From Providencia stuartii (GTDB taxonomy: Bacteria; Pseudomonadota; Gammaproteobacteria; Enterobacterales; Enterobacteriaceae), in NCBI GenBank assembly GCA_900455155.1, contig UGUC01000002.1:1860001-1924000 (forward strand): a DNA stretch of 64,000 bases. The letters run 5' to 3'. Below the pieces are notes generated by a model that saw only the letters and a list, made by a program, of their open reading frames with translations, was not told the origin of the DNA and did no database searches. Of the stretch, positions 27,819 through 37,984 are shown in pieces. Both the position numbers and the translations under genes were made by a program. The first letter of the stretch is position 1, and each line of letters starts with the position of its first letter.

Positions 27819-29546
27819 ATGCCAACAATAGAACAACTGATATTACTGACATCCATACTGATTTTACTGGGTATTTTTTCTAGCAAACTTTCTGCTCGGC
27901 TAGGCTTGCCTATGCTTGTTATGTTCCTGTTTATAGGAATGTTAGCGGGTGAAGATGGCATAGGCCAAATCGCGTTTAACAACGTGAATGTTTCCTATGC
28001 TGTAGGTTCACTCGCATTAGCCTTGATTTTGTTCGACGGTGGCCTACAAACATCAGTTAAATCGATTCGACTTGTTTGGAAGCCTGCATTTACCTTGGCC
28101 ACCTTTGGGGTGTTAATTACCGCGGGCATCACCGGACTCGCCGCGGCTTATATTCTTGGCATCCCCTTGCTTGAAGGGCTGTTGCTTGGCGCCATTGTCG
28201 GCTCAACAGATGCGGCGGCGGTATTCTCCCTATTGCGTAACGCGGGTATCTACCTTAATGAACGTTTACAATCAACGTTAGAAATTGAAAGTGCTACCAA
28301 CGACCCAATGGCAATTTTCTTAACCGTGGGCTTACTGCAACTCCTCATGAATCAAAGCGCTTCTGGTAGCGAATTATTATTACTGTTCGTTAGCCAAATG
28401 GGGATCGGTACACTTGTCGGCCTAAGTGTTGGTTGGATTTCAATCAAGATCATTAATAAAATTAAGTTACTGGCAACAGGGTTATACCCAGTATTAGTGG
28501 CGGCGTGTGGTCTATTATCATTCGGTCTAGCCAGTAACTTACAAGGTAGTGGCTTTTTATCTATCTTCGTTACAGGCGTTGTGATTGGTAATGCTCGCTT
28601 TGTTTTCCAACGTAATACCTTTTTATTCCATGATGGGCTGGCTTGGCTCAGCCAAATCATCATGTTCGTTATGTTAGGCTTGCTAGTTAACCCAAGCTCT
28701 TTATTAGAGGTCTGGTTTGAAGGGTTGGTGATCGCACTGGTACTCACCTTTATCGCTCGCCCCATCGCTGTCGTGCCTGTATTAAAATTCTTTAAATTCA
28801 GTCGTGAAGAAATCACTCTGGTTTCTTGGGTTGGTCTGCGTGGCTCTGTTCCTATTATCTTAGCGATCTTCCCTTTTATTTATGGTCTACCAGGCGCTAA
28901 CTTAATTTTTGATGTGGTTTTCTTCGTGGTATTAATCTCAGCGACGTTACAAGGCTCTACCCTACCTTATGTCGCACGCAAACTTAATTTAATGCAGCCA
29001 CCACCATTACTGCCCGCTGCGACTTTGGACATTACCGCTGTCGATCAAATTGATGCTGACCTAGTAGAGTATACGTTGGGTGAGGACTGTTCTGCTGTCG
29101 GCCGCCGTCTATCTCAATTGGCACTACCTGACCAAACTGTCATCGCAATGATCACTCGTGGTAAAAGCGTGCTCCCCCCTCGTGGTTCAACAAGACTAAT
29201 TGCCGATGACCATTTGTTTGTCGTCTTGAAACCAGAAAATCGTTTATTCCTCGAACGGCTGTTCTCTGAACAAGTCTCTCCTGATTTAACCCCGATAGAA
29301 TTACCCACTTCTGGGCTCAGTCTAAAGGGCACAACAAGGTTAGATGAGATTTATGAGTCTTATGGCATTTTAATCGATAATGAGAATAACCAGACACTGG
29401 ATCAATTTATTTATAGCATTTCAGCAAATGAGCCAGTACAAGACACCGTCATTAGCTTAGCGACATTACAGATAAGAATTAGTGAGATGATCGGCTCTCG
29501 AATTGTGACGGCAGTATTAGAGCCCCTTCCACAAGAAGATAATTAG
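27819..29546 (+). CDS. cvrA: potassium/proton antiporter, CPA1 family (NhaP2/CvrA type)
   Basis: 575 residues: an N-terminal monovalent cation/proton antiporter domain with about twelve membrane helices, then cytosolic regulatory domains. The transport core contains FIGMLAGEDGIGQI, LILFDGGLQTS, GAIVGSTDAAAVFSLL and ESATNDPMAIFLTV, where the ND and D residues are the ion-binding site. The C-terminal half shows a TrkA-C-like segment (about LGEDCSAVGRRLSQLALPDQ). E. coli CvrA is 578 residues and very similar in layout. It exports K+ in exchange for protons and protects against low-osmolarity or potassium stress. It is monocistronic, with a strong terminator downstream. Confidence 0.88.
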   Translation: MPTIEQLILLTSILILLGIFSSKLSARLGLPMLVMFLFIGMLAGEDGIGQIAFNNVNVSYAVGSLALALILFDGGLQTSVKSIRLVWKPAFTLATFGVLITAGITGLAAAYILGIPLLEGLLLGAIVGSTDAAAVFSLLRNAGIYLNERLQSTLEIESATNDPMAIFLTVGLLQLLMNQSASGSELLLLFVSQMGIGTLVGLSVGWISIKIINKIKLLATGLYPVLVAACGLLSFGLASNLQGSGFLSIFVTGVVIGNARFVFQRNTFLFHDGLAWLSQIIMFVMLGLLVNPSSLLEVWFEGLVIALVLTFIARPIAVVPVLKFFKFSREEITLVSWVGLRGSVPIILAIFPFIYGLPGANLIFDVVFFVVLISATLQGSTLPYVARKLNLMQPPPLLPAATLDITAVDQIDADLVEYTLGEDCSAVGRRLSQLALPDQTVIAMITRGKSVLPPRGSTRLIADDHLFVVLKPENRLFLERLFSEQVSPDLTPIELPTSGLSLKGTTRLDEIYESYGILIDNENNQTLDQFIYSISANEPVQDTVISLATLQIRISEMIGSRIVTAVLEPLPQEDN

Positions 29547-29913
29547 TTCAACGGCAAACATCAGTTAATTCGATTTACAATGAAATTAACTGATGTTTAT
29601 ATCTGCCAGCCTCTTTTATTGTCTGGATGTGCGATTTTATCTGGGTGTATTGTTGATAGCTTTATCTTCTTTAGACTATTTGATGAGTTGTTATTTTTAC
29701 TCATATAATTTTCTAGATTCTTAGCTACAAAAAATAAAAGCCCGTAAACGGGCTTTTATTTCGCAAAGTATAAATAAAGATAGCTACAATAAATTATCAG
29801 TATACTCAATAGAGAGAATTCTCAATTGTTATTAGCATATTAATGTTCTTAATTGAAACAATTAAGTTTTAATTGCTTAATTAAGTTCCACTTTGGAACA
29901 TAATAACTGATGA
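29547..29913. other. intergenic region between the antiporter and the MrpJ-like gene
   Basis: 367 AT-rich bases with a strong bidirectional terminator in the middle. Nothing else was recognised. Confidence 0.6.
29733..29760. terminator. bidirectional terminator
   Basis: A perfect 13-bp stem AATAAAAGCCCGT/ACGGGCTTTTATT with a 2-base spacer has T runs on both strands. It lies between convergent genes. Confidence 0.9.
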
Positions 29914-30207
29914 TTAAATGAGTGAATAAATAGAGTCATCAAACCCTTTAGATTCTTTGTCCTCATTAGCATGAGTATCATCTTGCAGGATTTCACTGAA
30001 GAATTCGCCCATATTTACATCTAATACTTTTAGTACTCTAACTAGACAATCAATATCTATACGATTTACCCCACGTTCATAACGAAATAGTTGTTGCTCA
30101 CTGATATCAATCTCTTTAGCTAACTGAAAAACGGTATAGCCTTGAGATTTTCTTAACGATTTAATTTTTTGTCCAACTGCACAAGCGACAGGATATTTTG
30201 TATTCAT
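29914..30207 (-). CDS. XRE-family helix-turn-helix regulator, MrpJ-like
   Basis: 97 residues with one HTH domain at about residues 11-65: VGQKIKSLRKSQGYTVFQLA then IDISEQQLFRYERGVNRIDI. The RYERGVN stretch is characteristic of the MrpJ family of Proteus and Providencia, which link fimbriae and motility. No fimbrial genes lie nearby, so this is an orphan paralogue. The start is ATG 30207 (MNTKYPVAC) or ATG 30213; GCGAGA is upstream. The acidic tail DDTHANEDKESKG is not part of the HTH. Preceded by a long gene-free AT-rich region, it could be horizontally acquired and autoregulated. Confidence 0.75.
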   Translation of the reverse strand: MNTKYPVACAVGQKIKSLRKSQGYTVFQLAKEIDISEQQLFRYERGVNRIDIDCLVRVLKVLDVNMGEFFSEILQDDTHANEDKESKGFDDSIYSLI

Positions 30208-32081
30208 AAACATTCTCGCTTCAACTTATATTATTAATGAAATAAAAAATCAGCAGGTGATTCTCTGTGTTTTTCTATTGTTATCTTTATTTATGATATA
30301 GCCATTTGGGTGTATTAACGACGATTCAGCATATATCTTGAGAGGGATGATATACTAGCCATATAATTAGTTTCAACTAATCCAAAAATGACATTGCAAA
30401 TGTGTAACTAAATATTATCAGAATCACAAAAAGCCCACCACCTAAGTATTATTCTTTAATTTCAATAAGTTAATCTGTTTAACAATTAATAGTTGTTGTT
30501 CTATGCAGACATAGTCTAACAGGTAGCGGTAGAATTATAATCTAAATTAACCTCATTTAACCGATAAAAAATCTAAAAATAAAAGAAATAAACAGAATAA
30601 TTTAATACTGTAACACTATTAATGATTTTTCAAATCAATATTCATTTTATGAATACGCATAATAGGATAATTACAGCAATACTGTAAAACAAAGTAAAAA
30701 ATGGAAATTTTTCCCATATTATCATTTTGATAACTTAAATATCAATAACTTATAACAATAGTCCTTTTGTTACAATCGGCAGAAAATACTTAATTTTTAA
30801 AGCAGCACAAAAAAAACAGACTACAGCTATCATAGCTAACATAACAAAACATTAACGTTAAGTATCTTTTTGCTTTGCTATACATGAAGCATATCACAAA
30901 AAACAAAAAATTAAATTCCCACAAATAAACAGGTTTTTATCTCGCCACAACACTCTAAAAGTGATATTTTTCTTATAGATTTTTTACATATATTAAACAT
31001 GGGGAGTTTATGTCTACAAAATTTTTATCGGCAGATTTTTATCATGTTAAGCTCGACTGATACTCCTACAATTTTTTTGTTTTTAGCATCTGATATAGAC
31101 AAATGAAATCTAATCCTCAACAAAAAGAACATCTACAGCATTATAAGAGTAACAATGTAGATTTTATCTAACCATTATTCTTAGCCCAATAAGAAGAGTA
31201 TTTCTAGCAATAATCATTCGAAATTTATTTCCTTTTTTGATCCTACCTTCCTTATAACTCATATACAGCGTAGATATAGCGACAAATAAACACCATGCAA
31301 AATCATCTTTTAATGACGATCATTTATTGATAAGTTTTTATTGATGATCATTTTTGAACCAAACATTTTTATTAATACATATTTTAGGTGGTTTATTAAT
31401 TACCTGATTAGTGACTAATAGCAACTTAATGAATATTTTTCAATATTGTAAATATTAAAACTAATTATCATTAATATTTTCATTAAATAAAATAACGGTA
31501 AGTGATAATAAAGCAAAGATAATGAGCTCGAGTTAATAAGAGATTATTTTCATCAATTAGCACATTGGGTAATATTTAATATCTAAATTTAGGTTTAGAC
31601 GTTGCTTTCAGCGAGTTTAATGACTGCGTTCAATTTGCACTCAACGCGTTTACAAGTTTTTTTATTATTATGCCCAGCTAACAGTCAATTAAGACTAAAA
31701 TGCTGAGATATGCGCATTTAGCTCACTCTACAGCGGGAAATTTAATGGAGCTATCCGAGAAATGAATTTCTGTTATTTTATCTAGCACGCTGCGCACTAG
31801 AGCAAAATTGAATAAAAATGAGAGGTTGAAGTGATATTATCTATGTGAGTGGTTATTTATCAATTTTACAAGCTAGCAAATCATTAAGCTCGGTGTATTG
31901 GCTAAATCTCTGTTTGCTAGCTTCGCAGACATGACAAAAAACGCTATCGATAAGCAGGGTTCAATGATCGCAAAGCGGTTACAGTGGGTTTGATTAGAAT
32001 TTTAATGCGGTTTTTCATTGATACTTAAATAAACATCATGAAAATAAGGTGGTTATTGTTGATTTAGGGGATTTGATTAGA
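30208..32081. other. 1.9-kb AT-rich region without protein-coding genes
   Basis: No ORF of 60 or more codons is present on either strand. A palindrome ATTAGTTTCAACTAAT lies at 30366-30381, upstream of the MrpJ-like gene. A 16-codon ORF with a good ribosome site is at 31010-31060. Two similar segments GATCATTTATTGAT and GATCATTTTTGA occur near 31317-31355. Otherwise nothing was recognised. The length and base composition suggest an eroded insertion next to a tRNA cluster, or unrecognised small RNAs. Confidence 0.5.
31010..31060 (+). other. 16-codon mini-ORF with strong ribosome site
   Basis: GGGGAG lies three bases before ATG; the reading is MSTKFLSADFYHVKLD and stop, followed about 12 bases later by a seven-T run. 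It could be a leader peptide remnant of a lost operon. Low confidence because of the very short length. Confidence 0.2.
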
Positions 32082-32157
32082 TGGTGGGTCGTGCAGGATT
32101 CGAACCTGCGACCAATTGATTAAAAGTCAACTGCTCTACCGACTGAGCTAACGACCC
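32082..32157 (-). tRNA. tRNA-Lys (anticodon TTT)
   Basis: A full 76-base cloverleaf: acceptor GGGTCGT/ACGACCC, anticodon loop CTTTTAA, T arm with TTCGAAT, encoded CCA. The last unit of a Val-Val-Val-Lys-Lys cluster transcribed leftward, matching valUXY-lysV of E. coli. Confidence 0.97.
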
Positions 32158-32186
32158 ATCTGGTATGACTGATTTTAATATTAAGA

Positions 32187-32262
32187 TGGTGGGTCGTGCA
32201 GGATTCGAACCTGCGACCAATTGATTAAAAGTCAACTGCTCTACCGACTGAGCTAACGACCC
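32187..32262 (-). tRNA. tRNA-Lys (anticodon TTT)
   Basis: Identical in sequence to the tRNA-Lys at 32082-32157, separated from it by 29 bases. Fourth unit of the cluster. Confidence 0.97.
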
Positions 32263-32314
32263 ATCTATTAATTTTTATAACCAGTATTTATGAAAATGCG
32301 AGTAACTAATGAAG

Positions 32315-32390
32315 TGGTGGGCGATACCGGGCTCGAACCAGTGACCTCCTCCTTGTAAGGGAGATGCTCTACCAACTGAGCTAATCGCCC
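32315..32390 (-). tRNA. tRNA-Val (anticodon TAC)
   Basis: Cloverleaf GGGCGAT/ATCGCCC, anticodon loop CTTACAA, T loop TTCGAGC, encoded CCA. The flanks ATGAAGT and ACTTCAT are complementary and extend the acceptor stem. Confidence 0.97.
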
Positions 32391-32424
32391 ACTTCATGAC
32401 AAGTTTCACATATTTGTAAATAAA

Positions 32425-32500
32425 TGGTGGGCGATACCGGGCTCGAACCAGTGACCTCCTCCTTGTAAGGGAGATGCTCTACCAACTGAGCTAATCGCCC
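32425..32500 (-). tRNA. tRNA-Val (anticodon TAC)
   Basis: Identical to the neighbouring tRNA-Val copies. Its flanks GTAAATAAA (32416-32424) and TTTATTTAC (32502-32510) are perfectly complementary. Confidence 0.97.
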
Positions 32501-32537
32501 ATTTATTTACTTCACTTACTTGTTTCATCGTCGACAG

Positions 32538-32613
32538 TGGTGGGCGATACCGGGCTCGAACCAGTGACCTCCTCCTTGTAAGGGAGATGCTCTACCAACT
32601 GAGCTAATCGCCC
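32538..32613 (-). tRNA. tRNA-Val (anticodon TAC)
   Basis: First unit of the leftward cluster and identical to the other two tRNA-Val genes. The cluster promoter should lie in the 32614-33057 spacer, which also serves gltX. Confidence 0.97.
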
Positions 32614-33057
32614 TGCCGTCGATGGAGGTGCATTATAGGGATCCCTCGTTCTGAGTCAACGGTTTTTGAATAGATTTTTTCTGTTCGTTGTAAAAATAAG
32701 CAAGATGTTCCAATATTCACCAGAAAAGAACCTTATTTAACCAATAATTAAGCTTTTGTATCACCCAACCAATACAATATTAGAACAAAAATATTTTTAT
32801 GCTGAGAAATTGCCTATCCTTTTTCTTTTTTTACGGATTTTATTTGCATCAACATCGATAACTTGATTGAGGTATCACTTTAGAGTGATAGAATAGAACA
32901 ACATTTTAGACATGCTGACGTGTTTCTCTGGTGACCGATAGCGAGAAGAAATCTTTCGCTCACACATCAATGATAGGCTGTTTATATTTAACGCCTCCCT
33001 ATTATTTAGAGAACGTTGGCATGTTAGAAACCACGTATCGCAATTAAGGCAATCTCG
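32614..33057. other. divergent promoter region between the tRNA cluster and gltX
   Basis: 444 bases holding the leftward tRNA promoter and the rightward gltX promoter. No ORF was recognised. Confidence 0.55.
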
Positions 33058-34479
33058 ATGAGTAAAATTAAAACCCGTTTTGCACCTAGTCCAACAGGGT
33101 ATTTACATGTTGGTGGAGCGCGTACTGCGCTTTATTCCTGGTTATTCAGCCGCCATAATCAAGGCGAATTTGTTCTGCGTATCGAAGATACGGACTTAGA
33201 ACGCTCAACTCAGGAAGCTATCGATGCCATTATGGATGGTATGAACTGGTTAAATTTGAATTGGGATGAAGGCCCTTATTATCAAACGAAACGCTTTGAC
33301 CGTTATAACGATGTTATTGACCAAATGCTTGAAGCAGGTACCGCTTATCGTTGCTACTGCTCAAAAGAGCGCTTAGAAGCGCTGCGTGATCAACAGATGG
33401 CATCAGGTGAAAAGCCTCGCTATGATGGCTGCTGCCGTGATCACGCCCATAACCATACGCCTGACGAGCCGCATGTTGTTCGTTTCCGTAATCCACAAGA
33501 AGGCTCGGTTATTTTTGATGATAAAATCCGTGGCCCGATTGAGTTTAGTAATCAAGAGTTAGATGACCTCATTATTCGCCGCACCGATGGCTCACCAACT
33601 TATAACTTCTGTGTGGTTATTGATGACTGGGATATGGAAATTACTCACGTTATCCGCGGTGAAGATCATATCAACAATACCCCACGCCAAATTAATATCT
33701 TAAAAGCGCTAGGAGCACCTGTTCCTGAATATGCACACGTTTCAATGATTTTAGGCGATGACGGTAAAAAACTCTCCAAGCGTCACGGTGCTGTAAGCGT
33801 TATGCAATATCGCGACGAAGGGTATTTACCAGAAGCACTACTCAACTATTTAGTTCGTTTGGGCTGGTCACATGGCGACCAAGAGATTTTTTCTCGTGAA
33901 GAAATGATTGAATACTTTAGCTTAGATGCAATTAGCAAATCAGCGAGCGCATTCAATACCGATAAGTTGCTTTGGTTAAACCACCATTATATTAATCAAT
34001 TGCCACCAGAAGAAGTTGCCGTTCACCTTGCATGGCATATTGAGCAACAAAACATCAACACTGAAAATGGCCCGCAATTAGCTGAGTTAGTTAAATTGCT
34101 CGGTGAACGCTGCAAAACATTGAAAGAGATCGCTGAATCCTGCCGCTACTTCTATGAAGAGTTTGATGAGTTCGATGCAGATGCCGCGAAAAAACACTTG
34201 CGCCCTGTTGCACGTCAACCATTAGAAACGGTGAAACAAAAACTGTCAGCAATTACCGATTGGACAGCAGAAAACGTTCATCAAGCTATCGAGCAAACGG
34301 CCGCTGAATTAGACGTTGGTATGGGTAAGGTCGGCATGCCATTACGTGTCGCTGTAACTGGTGCGGGTCAATCCCCTGCGTTAGATGTTACCGTTCATGC
34401 GATTGGTCAAACACGTGCTATTGCACGCATTGATAAAGCGTTGTCGTTTATCGCCGAACGTGAAGCCTCAGCCCAGTAA
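33058..34479 (+). CDS. gltX: glutamyl-tRNA synthetase
   Basis: A class I synthetase that charges tRNA-Glu, 473 residues (E. coli 471). The HIGH-equivalent is [16 protein letters not shown] and the KMSKS-equivalent is [13 protein letters not shown] cysteine cluster [13 protein letters not shown], with a later GCCRDHAH, corresponds to the zinc site of the E. coli type. The ATG at 33058 gives [15 protein letters not shown]; the ribosome site (AAGGCA) is weak. It stands alone between two tRNA clusters, as in E. coli, and a hairpin follows. Confidence 0.98.
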   Translation: MSKIKTRFAPSPTGYLHVGGARTALYSWLFSRHNQGEFVLRIEDTDLERSTQEAIDAIMDGMNWLNLNWDEGPYYQTKRFDRYNDVIDQMLEAGTAYRCYCSKERLEALRDQQMASGEKPRYDGCCRDHAHNHTPDEPHVVRFRNPQEGSVIFDDKIRGPIEFSNQELDDLIIRRTDGSPTYNFCVVIDDWDMEITHVIRGEDHINNTPRQINILKALGAPVPEYAHVSMILGDDGKKLSKRHGAVSVMQYRDEGYLPEALLNYLVRLGWSHGDQEIFSREEMIEYFSLDAISKSASAFNTDKLLWLNHHYINQLPPEEVAVHLAWHIEQQNINTENGPQLAELVKLLGERCKTLKEIAESCRYFYEEFDEFDADAAKKHLRPVARQPLETVKQKLSAITDWTAENVHQAIEQTAAELDVGMGKVGMPLRVAVTGAGQSPALDVTVHAIGQTRAIARIDKALSFIAEREASAQ

Positions 34480-34490
34480 TTGATTTAATT

Positions 34491-34523
34491 AAGCCCCTGT
34501 GATGGTTAGCATCATAGGGGTTC
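34491..34523 (+). terminator. hairpin terminator of gltX
   Basis: CCCCTGTGATG at 34494-34504 pairs with CATCATAGGGG at 34510-34520 (11 bp, one G-T pair), a few bases past the gltX stop. The U tract is short. Confidence 0.65.
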
Positions 34524-34683
34524 ACGCCTTATCAACCTTATAAGTACTCCTCTAATCTCTATACACCCCCTTATTCATTGACGAAATGCTCTATAATTCA
34601 GCAATTAAACTTAAAACCACATTATTTGATTGACACCCTGACATTGCTTGAATATTATGCCCTCCGTCCAAAAGATTTTGTTT

Positions 34684-34759
<76 letters not shown>

Positions 34760-34797
34760 TCTAATTCCCTGTTAGGTGGTATCAAAATCATTTTGTT

Positions 34798-34873
<76 letters not shown>

Positions 34874-35079
34874 CCTTATATCCTGTCAATAGTTAGTCAG
34901 CCTATTTCTGTTTTATCCCAATATAATAGATTGGTTCGGGATGTCATCCGGTTTTACTTCAGAAAAATAGCCGCTATTATTGAGATATAACACTTCCTCA
35001 TACTATGGCTGTTTTTGATGCACTTCTTGTAAGAAGAAGTGGTTGCGGCTAGTCATGAATATCTATCACCACCGCATCC

Positions 35080-35832
35080 CTATTGTGCCGTATATCCCCC
35101 ATCGACGGGTATAAATGCCCCTGTAATAAAACTGCTATCATCAGAAAGTAAAAATGCGACTGTTTTTGCGATCTCTTCACGCGTTGCCATGCGCCCCATT
35201 GGGTGAGTCGATGCCATCCATTCTTGAGTTTCTGTTGGTAAATTCATTATATTTGGCGTTGCGACATAACCAGGACCGATAGCATTAATCCTCACCCCTT
35301 TTTGAGCATACTCTAGTGCCGTTGCACGAGTTAGACCTAAAACAGCATGTTTTGCCGCTGTATAAGGTGAAATACCCGCAATACCAGTCACGCCATTACA
35401 TGCAGATAAGTTCACGACAGCTCCGCCTCCCGCCCTGACAATTGCAGGTAATCCGTATTTTAATCCATAAAAAGTTCCACTCACATCAGTTGCGATAACG
35501 GCATCCCAATCCGCTAGTGGATAATCCTCAATAGTAACGCCATGAGGTCCTGTGATCCCTGCATTATTAACCAAATAGTGTAACGCCCCACACTGCTGCT
35601 CAATTTGTGTAATTGCTGCTTTAAATTGCTCGTGACTTGTCACATCCATCACTAAAGGAATAACACGTTCGCCACTTTGGTCTATCTTATTGGCTGCTGT
35701 TTGTAATGATATTTCGTTGCGTCCTGTTATAAACACCGTCGCACCACATTGGTATAAATGTAGTGCAATTTCTTCACCAACTCCTGTTGATGCGCCTGTC
35801 ACTAAAGCGACTTTCTCTTGTAAATTTTGCAT
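35080..35832 (-). CDS. SDR family oxidoreductase controlled by a divergent MarR regulator
   Basis: A classical short-chain dehydrogenase of 250 residues. The cofactor motif is TGASTGVGEEIA, NNAG is in LVNNAGITGPHG, and the catalytic Tyr-Lys is in PYTAAKHAVLG. The end is ITGAFIPVDGGYTAQ. Substrate unknown. The start at 35832 has GAGAGGAAG just upstream; the reading from 35844 was rejected. It diverges from a MarR-family gene across a spacer with two matching palindromes, implying MarR-ligand-controlled expression. Confidence 0.92.
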   Translation of the reverse strand: MQNLQEKVALVTGASTGVGEEIALHLYQCGATVFITGRNEISLQTAANKIDQSGERVIPLVMDVTSHEQFKAAITQIEQQCGALHYLVNNAGITGPHGVTIEDYPLADWDAVIATDVSGTFYGLKYGLPAIVRAGGGAVVNLSACNGVTGIAGISPYTAAKHAVLGLTRATALEYAQKGVRINAIGPGYVATPNIMNLPTETQEWMASTHPMGRMATREEIAKTVAFLLSDDSSFITGAFIPVDGGYTAQ

Positions 35833-35848
35833 ACTTCCTCTCAATATG

Positions 35849-35864
35849 ATTAACTAAAGTTAAT
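35849..35864. promoter_or_regulatory. MarR-type operator 1
   Basis: ATTAACTAAAGTTAAT has perfect 7-base arms ATTAACT/AGTTAAT around AA. It lies between the SDR and MarR genes, just upstream of the SDR start. Confidence 0.7.
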
Positions 35865-35881
35865 TAACCACACTGTATATG

Positions 35882-35897
35882 ATTAACTTTAGTTAAT
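35882..35897. promoter_or_regulatory. MarR-type operator 2
   Basis: ATTAACTTTAGTTAAT is the exact reverse complement of operator 1. The centres are 33 bases apart, about three helical turns, so two dimers would bind the same DNA face. Confidence 0.7.
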
Positions 35898-35964
35898 CAA
35901 TAGTCGATTTTATCGGATTGATAAGGCTATACTGTGTCAATAATCACTAACATGATGAAATAAC

Positions 35965-36381
35965 ATGGCAAATCAACTCGAAGATGCACTATCACTTTTG
36001 CAATGTACCTTGGTTGCGAGGCGTTTAAGCTTTACACCTGAACAGGTCACTTGGGGGCAATATGATGTATTAGAAATACTTCGGCTCAAAGGGGATCAAA
36101 CACCAGGGCAATTAAGCCAACTGTTAGGCATATCTCGGCAGAATTTATCCAAGTTTCTTCGAGCACTAAAAGCACTTGGGTTCGTGAGCCAATACCAATC
36201 TGAACAAGATAAGCGAGAATTAATCACTCACTTAACCGATGAAGGTCGGGATTTTTTACAACGTGCAGCAACAGGCCGAAAAGAAAATGCCGCTAAAGTC
36301 AGTAGTGCTTTAACAGCGAATGAACAAGCTTTGTTTATCCAGCTTTCACAGAAAGTCACTGCGGCTTTAGGCCATGACTGA
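35965..36381 (+). CDS. MarR family transcriptional regulator
   Basis: 138 residues with a winged helix: WGQYDVLEILRLKGDQTPGQ, LLGISRQNLSKFLRALKALG and the wing DKRELITHLTDEGRDF. MarR proteins are dimers that typically repress a divergent gene until a small ligand binds; the divergent SDR is the likely target. It ends ten bases before the convergent ypeB gene. Confidence 0.9.
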   Translation: MANQLEDALSLLQCTLVARRLSFTPEQVTWGQYDVLEILRLKGDQTPGQLSQLLGISRQNLSKFLRALKALGFVSQYQSEQDKRELITHLTDEGRDFLQRAATGRKENAAKVSSALTANEQALFIQLSQKVTAALGHD

Positions 36382-36391
36382 CCCAATACAA

Positions 36392-36607
36392 CTAAACTCG
36401 TTTTAAAGGCTTTACAAGGCCATCTAGCCCCTCTATTTTTAAGCCTAATGCCATTTCCATCAGTTGCCCTAATCGCCCCTGTGGAAATGCCCCTTTTTTG
36501 TAAAACCATAGCAGATATTCTTCAGGAAGATCGATCAATACACGACCTTGATATTTTCCAAATGGCATCCGCGTGTTTGCCATATCAATGAGATCTTGTT
36601 TTTCCAT
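36392..36607 (-). CDS. ypeB: DUF3820 family protein YpeB
   Basis: A 71-residue protein with the DUF3820 signature MPFGKYQGRVLIDLPEEYLL and FPQGRLGQLMEMALGLKIEG. Function unknown. The ATG at 36607 has AGGAGG six bases upstream. It lies downstream of nupC on the same strand but beyond a terminator-like hairpin. E. coli has ypeB near ligA, so the neighbourhood is conserved. Confidence 0.9.
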   Translation of the reverse strand: MEKQDLIDMANTRMPFGKYQGRVLIDLPEEYLLWFYKKGAFPQGRLGQLMEMALGLKIEGLDGLVKPLKRV

Positions 36608-36625
36608 TTTTTCCTCCTAAAAGCA

Positions 36626-36654
36626 AAAACGGCATTCATAATGAACGCCGTTTT
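36626..36654 (-). terminator. terminator of nupC
   Basis: AAAACGGC/GCCGTTTT (8 bp) flanks a 13-base loop and is followed on the minus strand by TGCTTTT. It lies between nupC and ypeB, a few bases before the ypeB ribosome site. Confidence 0.7.
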
Positions 36655-36677
36655 ACACTTTACCACGCTTTTATGTT

Positions 36678-37862
36678 TTACAGAATTAAGCCAACAACAG
36701 CCGCTGATAGGAAGCTAACTAATGTTGAACCAAACAGCAGTTTCAAGCCAAAACGTGCAACCGTGTTACCCTGTTTCTCATTTAAGCCTTTGATTGCCCC
36801 TGCCACAATACCGATTGAGGAGAAGTTAGCAAAAGAGACTAAAAATACCGATAAAATACCGACTGAACGTGTTGATAACGTTGCTGCAACCTCTTTTAGG
36901 TCGCCCATTGCGACGAACTCGTTAGTGACCATTTTTACCGCCATGATCCCACCGACTTGCAATGCTTCTTCAGCAGGGATACCTAATATCCAAGCAAATG
37001 GGTAGAACACGTAGCCCAGCATGGTTTGGAACTTGATATCAAAAATCGCCATACAGATGCCATTTACCATGGCAATCAAAGCGATAAAACCGATTAACAT
37101 GGCTGATACGATAATCGCAACTTTAAAGCCGGCAAGGATATATTCACCCAACATTTCAAAGAAGCTTTGACCTTCATGAATATTGGTCATCTGTAACTCT
37201 TCTTCGGCTTCAGGTGGGTATGGGTTGATTAAGGAAAGGATCACGAAAGTACCAAACATGTTAAGTACCAATGCTGCAACCACAAAGCGCGGTTCTAGCA
37301 TGGACATATATGCACCAACTATCGACATAGAAACCGTCGACATTGCCGTTGCAGCCATGGTGTACATTCTACGTTCAGACATTTTGCCTAGCTGATCTTT
37401 ATAGGCAATAAAGTTTTCAGATTGGCCTAATAGCAGTGAGCTAACCGCGTTAAAAGACTCTAGCTTGCCCATACCATTGACTTTAGATAGAACCGTACCG
37501 ATCACACGGATCACAAGAGGCAGCACCTTAATATGCTGTAAGATACCGATCAGTGCGGAAATAAAGATGATTGGGCAGAGGACTTGCAAGAAGAAAAACG
37601 CTAGATTGCCTTCGATCATGCCACCAAAAACGAACTTGGTCCCTTCGGCTGCATAACCTAATAAATGGGTGAAAACACTTGCAACGCCTAGTACGAATGA
37701 AGAACCGACATTAGAATTCAAGAAGAAGTATGCTAATGCGATTTGAATAACCAGTAGTTGAAAAACATAGCGTAGTCGTATCGCCTTACGGTTACTACTG
37801 GCTAAGACTGCAAGAGCGCCAATTACAACAAGGGATAGAACAAAATGCAGGATCGAGGTCAT
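36678..37862 (-). CDS. nupC: nucleoside permease NupC
   Basis: A concentrative nucleoside transporter (CNT family) that imports nucleosides with protons; 394 residues (E. coli 400). Nearly identical stretches include [62 protein letters not shown] and the C-terminal [20 protein letters not shown]. The ATG at 37862 (MTSILHF) has GGAG five bases upstream; the ATG at 37874 was rejected. The upstream region carries two CRP-like half-sites 52 bases apart, the arrangement of CytR/CRP-controlled promoters. Confidence 0.96.
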   Translation of the reverse strand: MTSILHFVLSLVVIGALAVLASSNRKAIRLRYVFQLLVIQIALAYFFLNSNVGSSFVLGVASVFTHLLGYAAEGTKFVFGGMIEGNLAFFFLQVLCPIIFISALIGILQHIKVLPLVIRVIGTVLSKVNGMGKLESFNAVSSLLLGQSENFIAYKDQLGKMSERRMYTMAATAMSTVSMSIVGAYMSMLEPRFVVAALVLNMFGTFVILSLINPYPPEAEEELQMTNIHEGQSFFEMLGEYILAGFKVAIIVSAMLIGFIALIAMVNGICMAIFDIKFQTMLGYVFYPFAWILGIPAEEALQVGGIMAVKMVTNEFVAMGDLKEVAATLSTRSVGILSVFLVSFANFSSIGIVAGAIKGLNEKQGNTVARFGLKLLFGSTLVSFLSAAVVGLIL

Positions 37863-37929
37863 ATGCGACTCCATACAAATTTAATAAAGCGGTTTATGTA
37901 TCTATTCTATGTAATAGCCGACATTTAAA

Positions 37930-37948
37930 TGAGACGGGAATCACATTA
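37930..37948. promoter_or_regulatory. CRP-type site upstream of nupC (proximal)
   Basis: On the minus strand TGTGATTCCCGTCTCA fits TGTGA-N6-TCACA with one mismatch. Confidence 0.6.
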
Positions 37949-37984
37949 GTATGAAAACGACCCCAGTGTATTTTGCAAAAAATA

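Noticed and set aside
30208-32081. Possible CRISPR array or tandem repeats in the AT-rich region
   Set aside because: No regularly spaced repeats of 20 or more bases are present.
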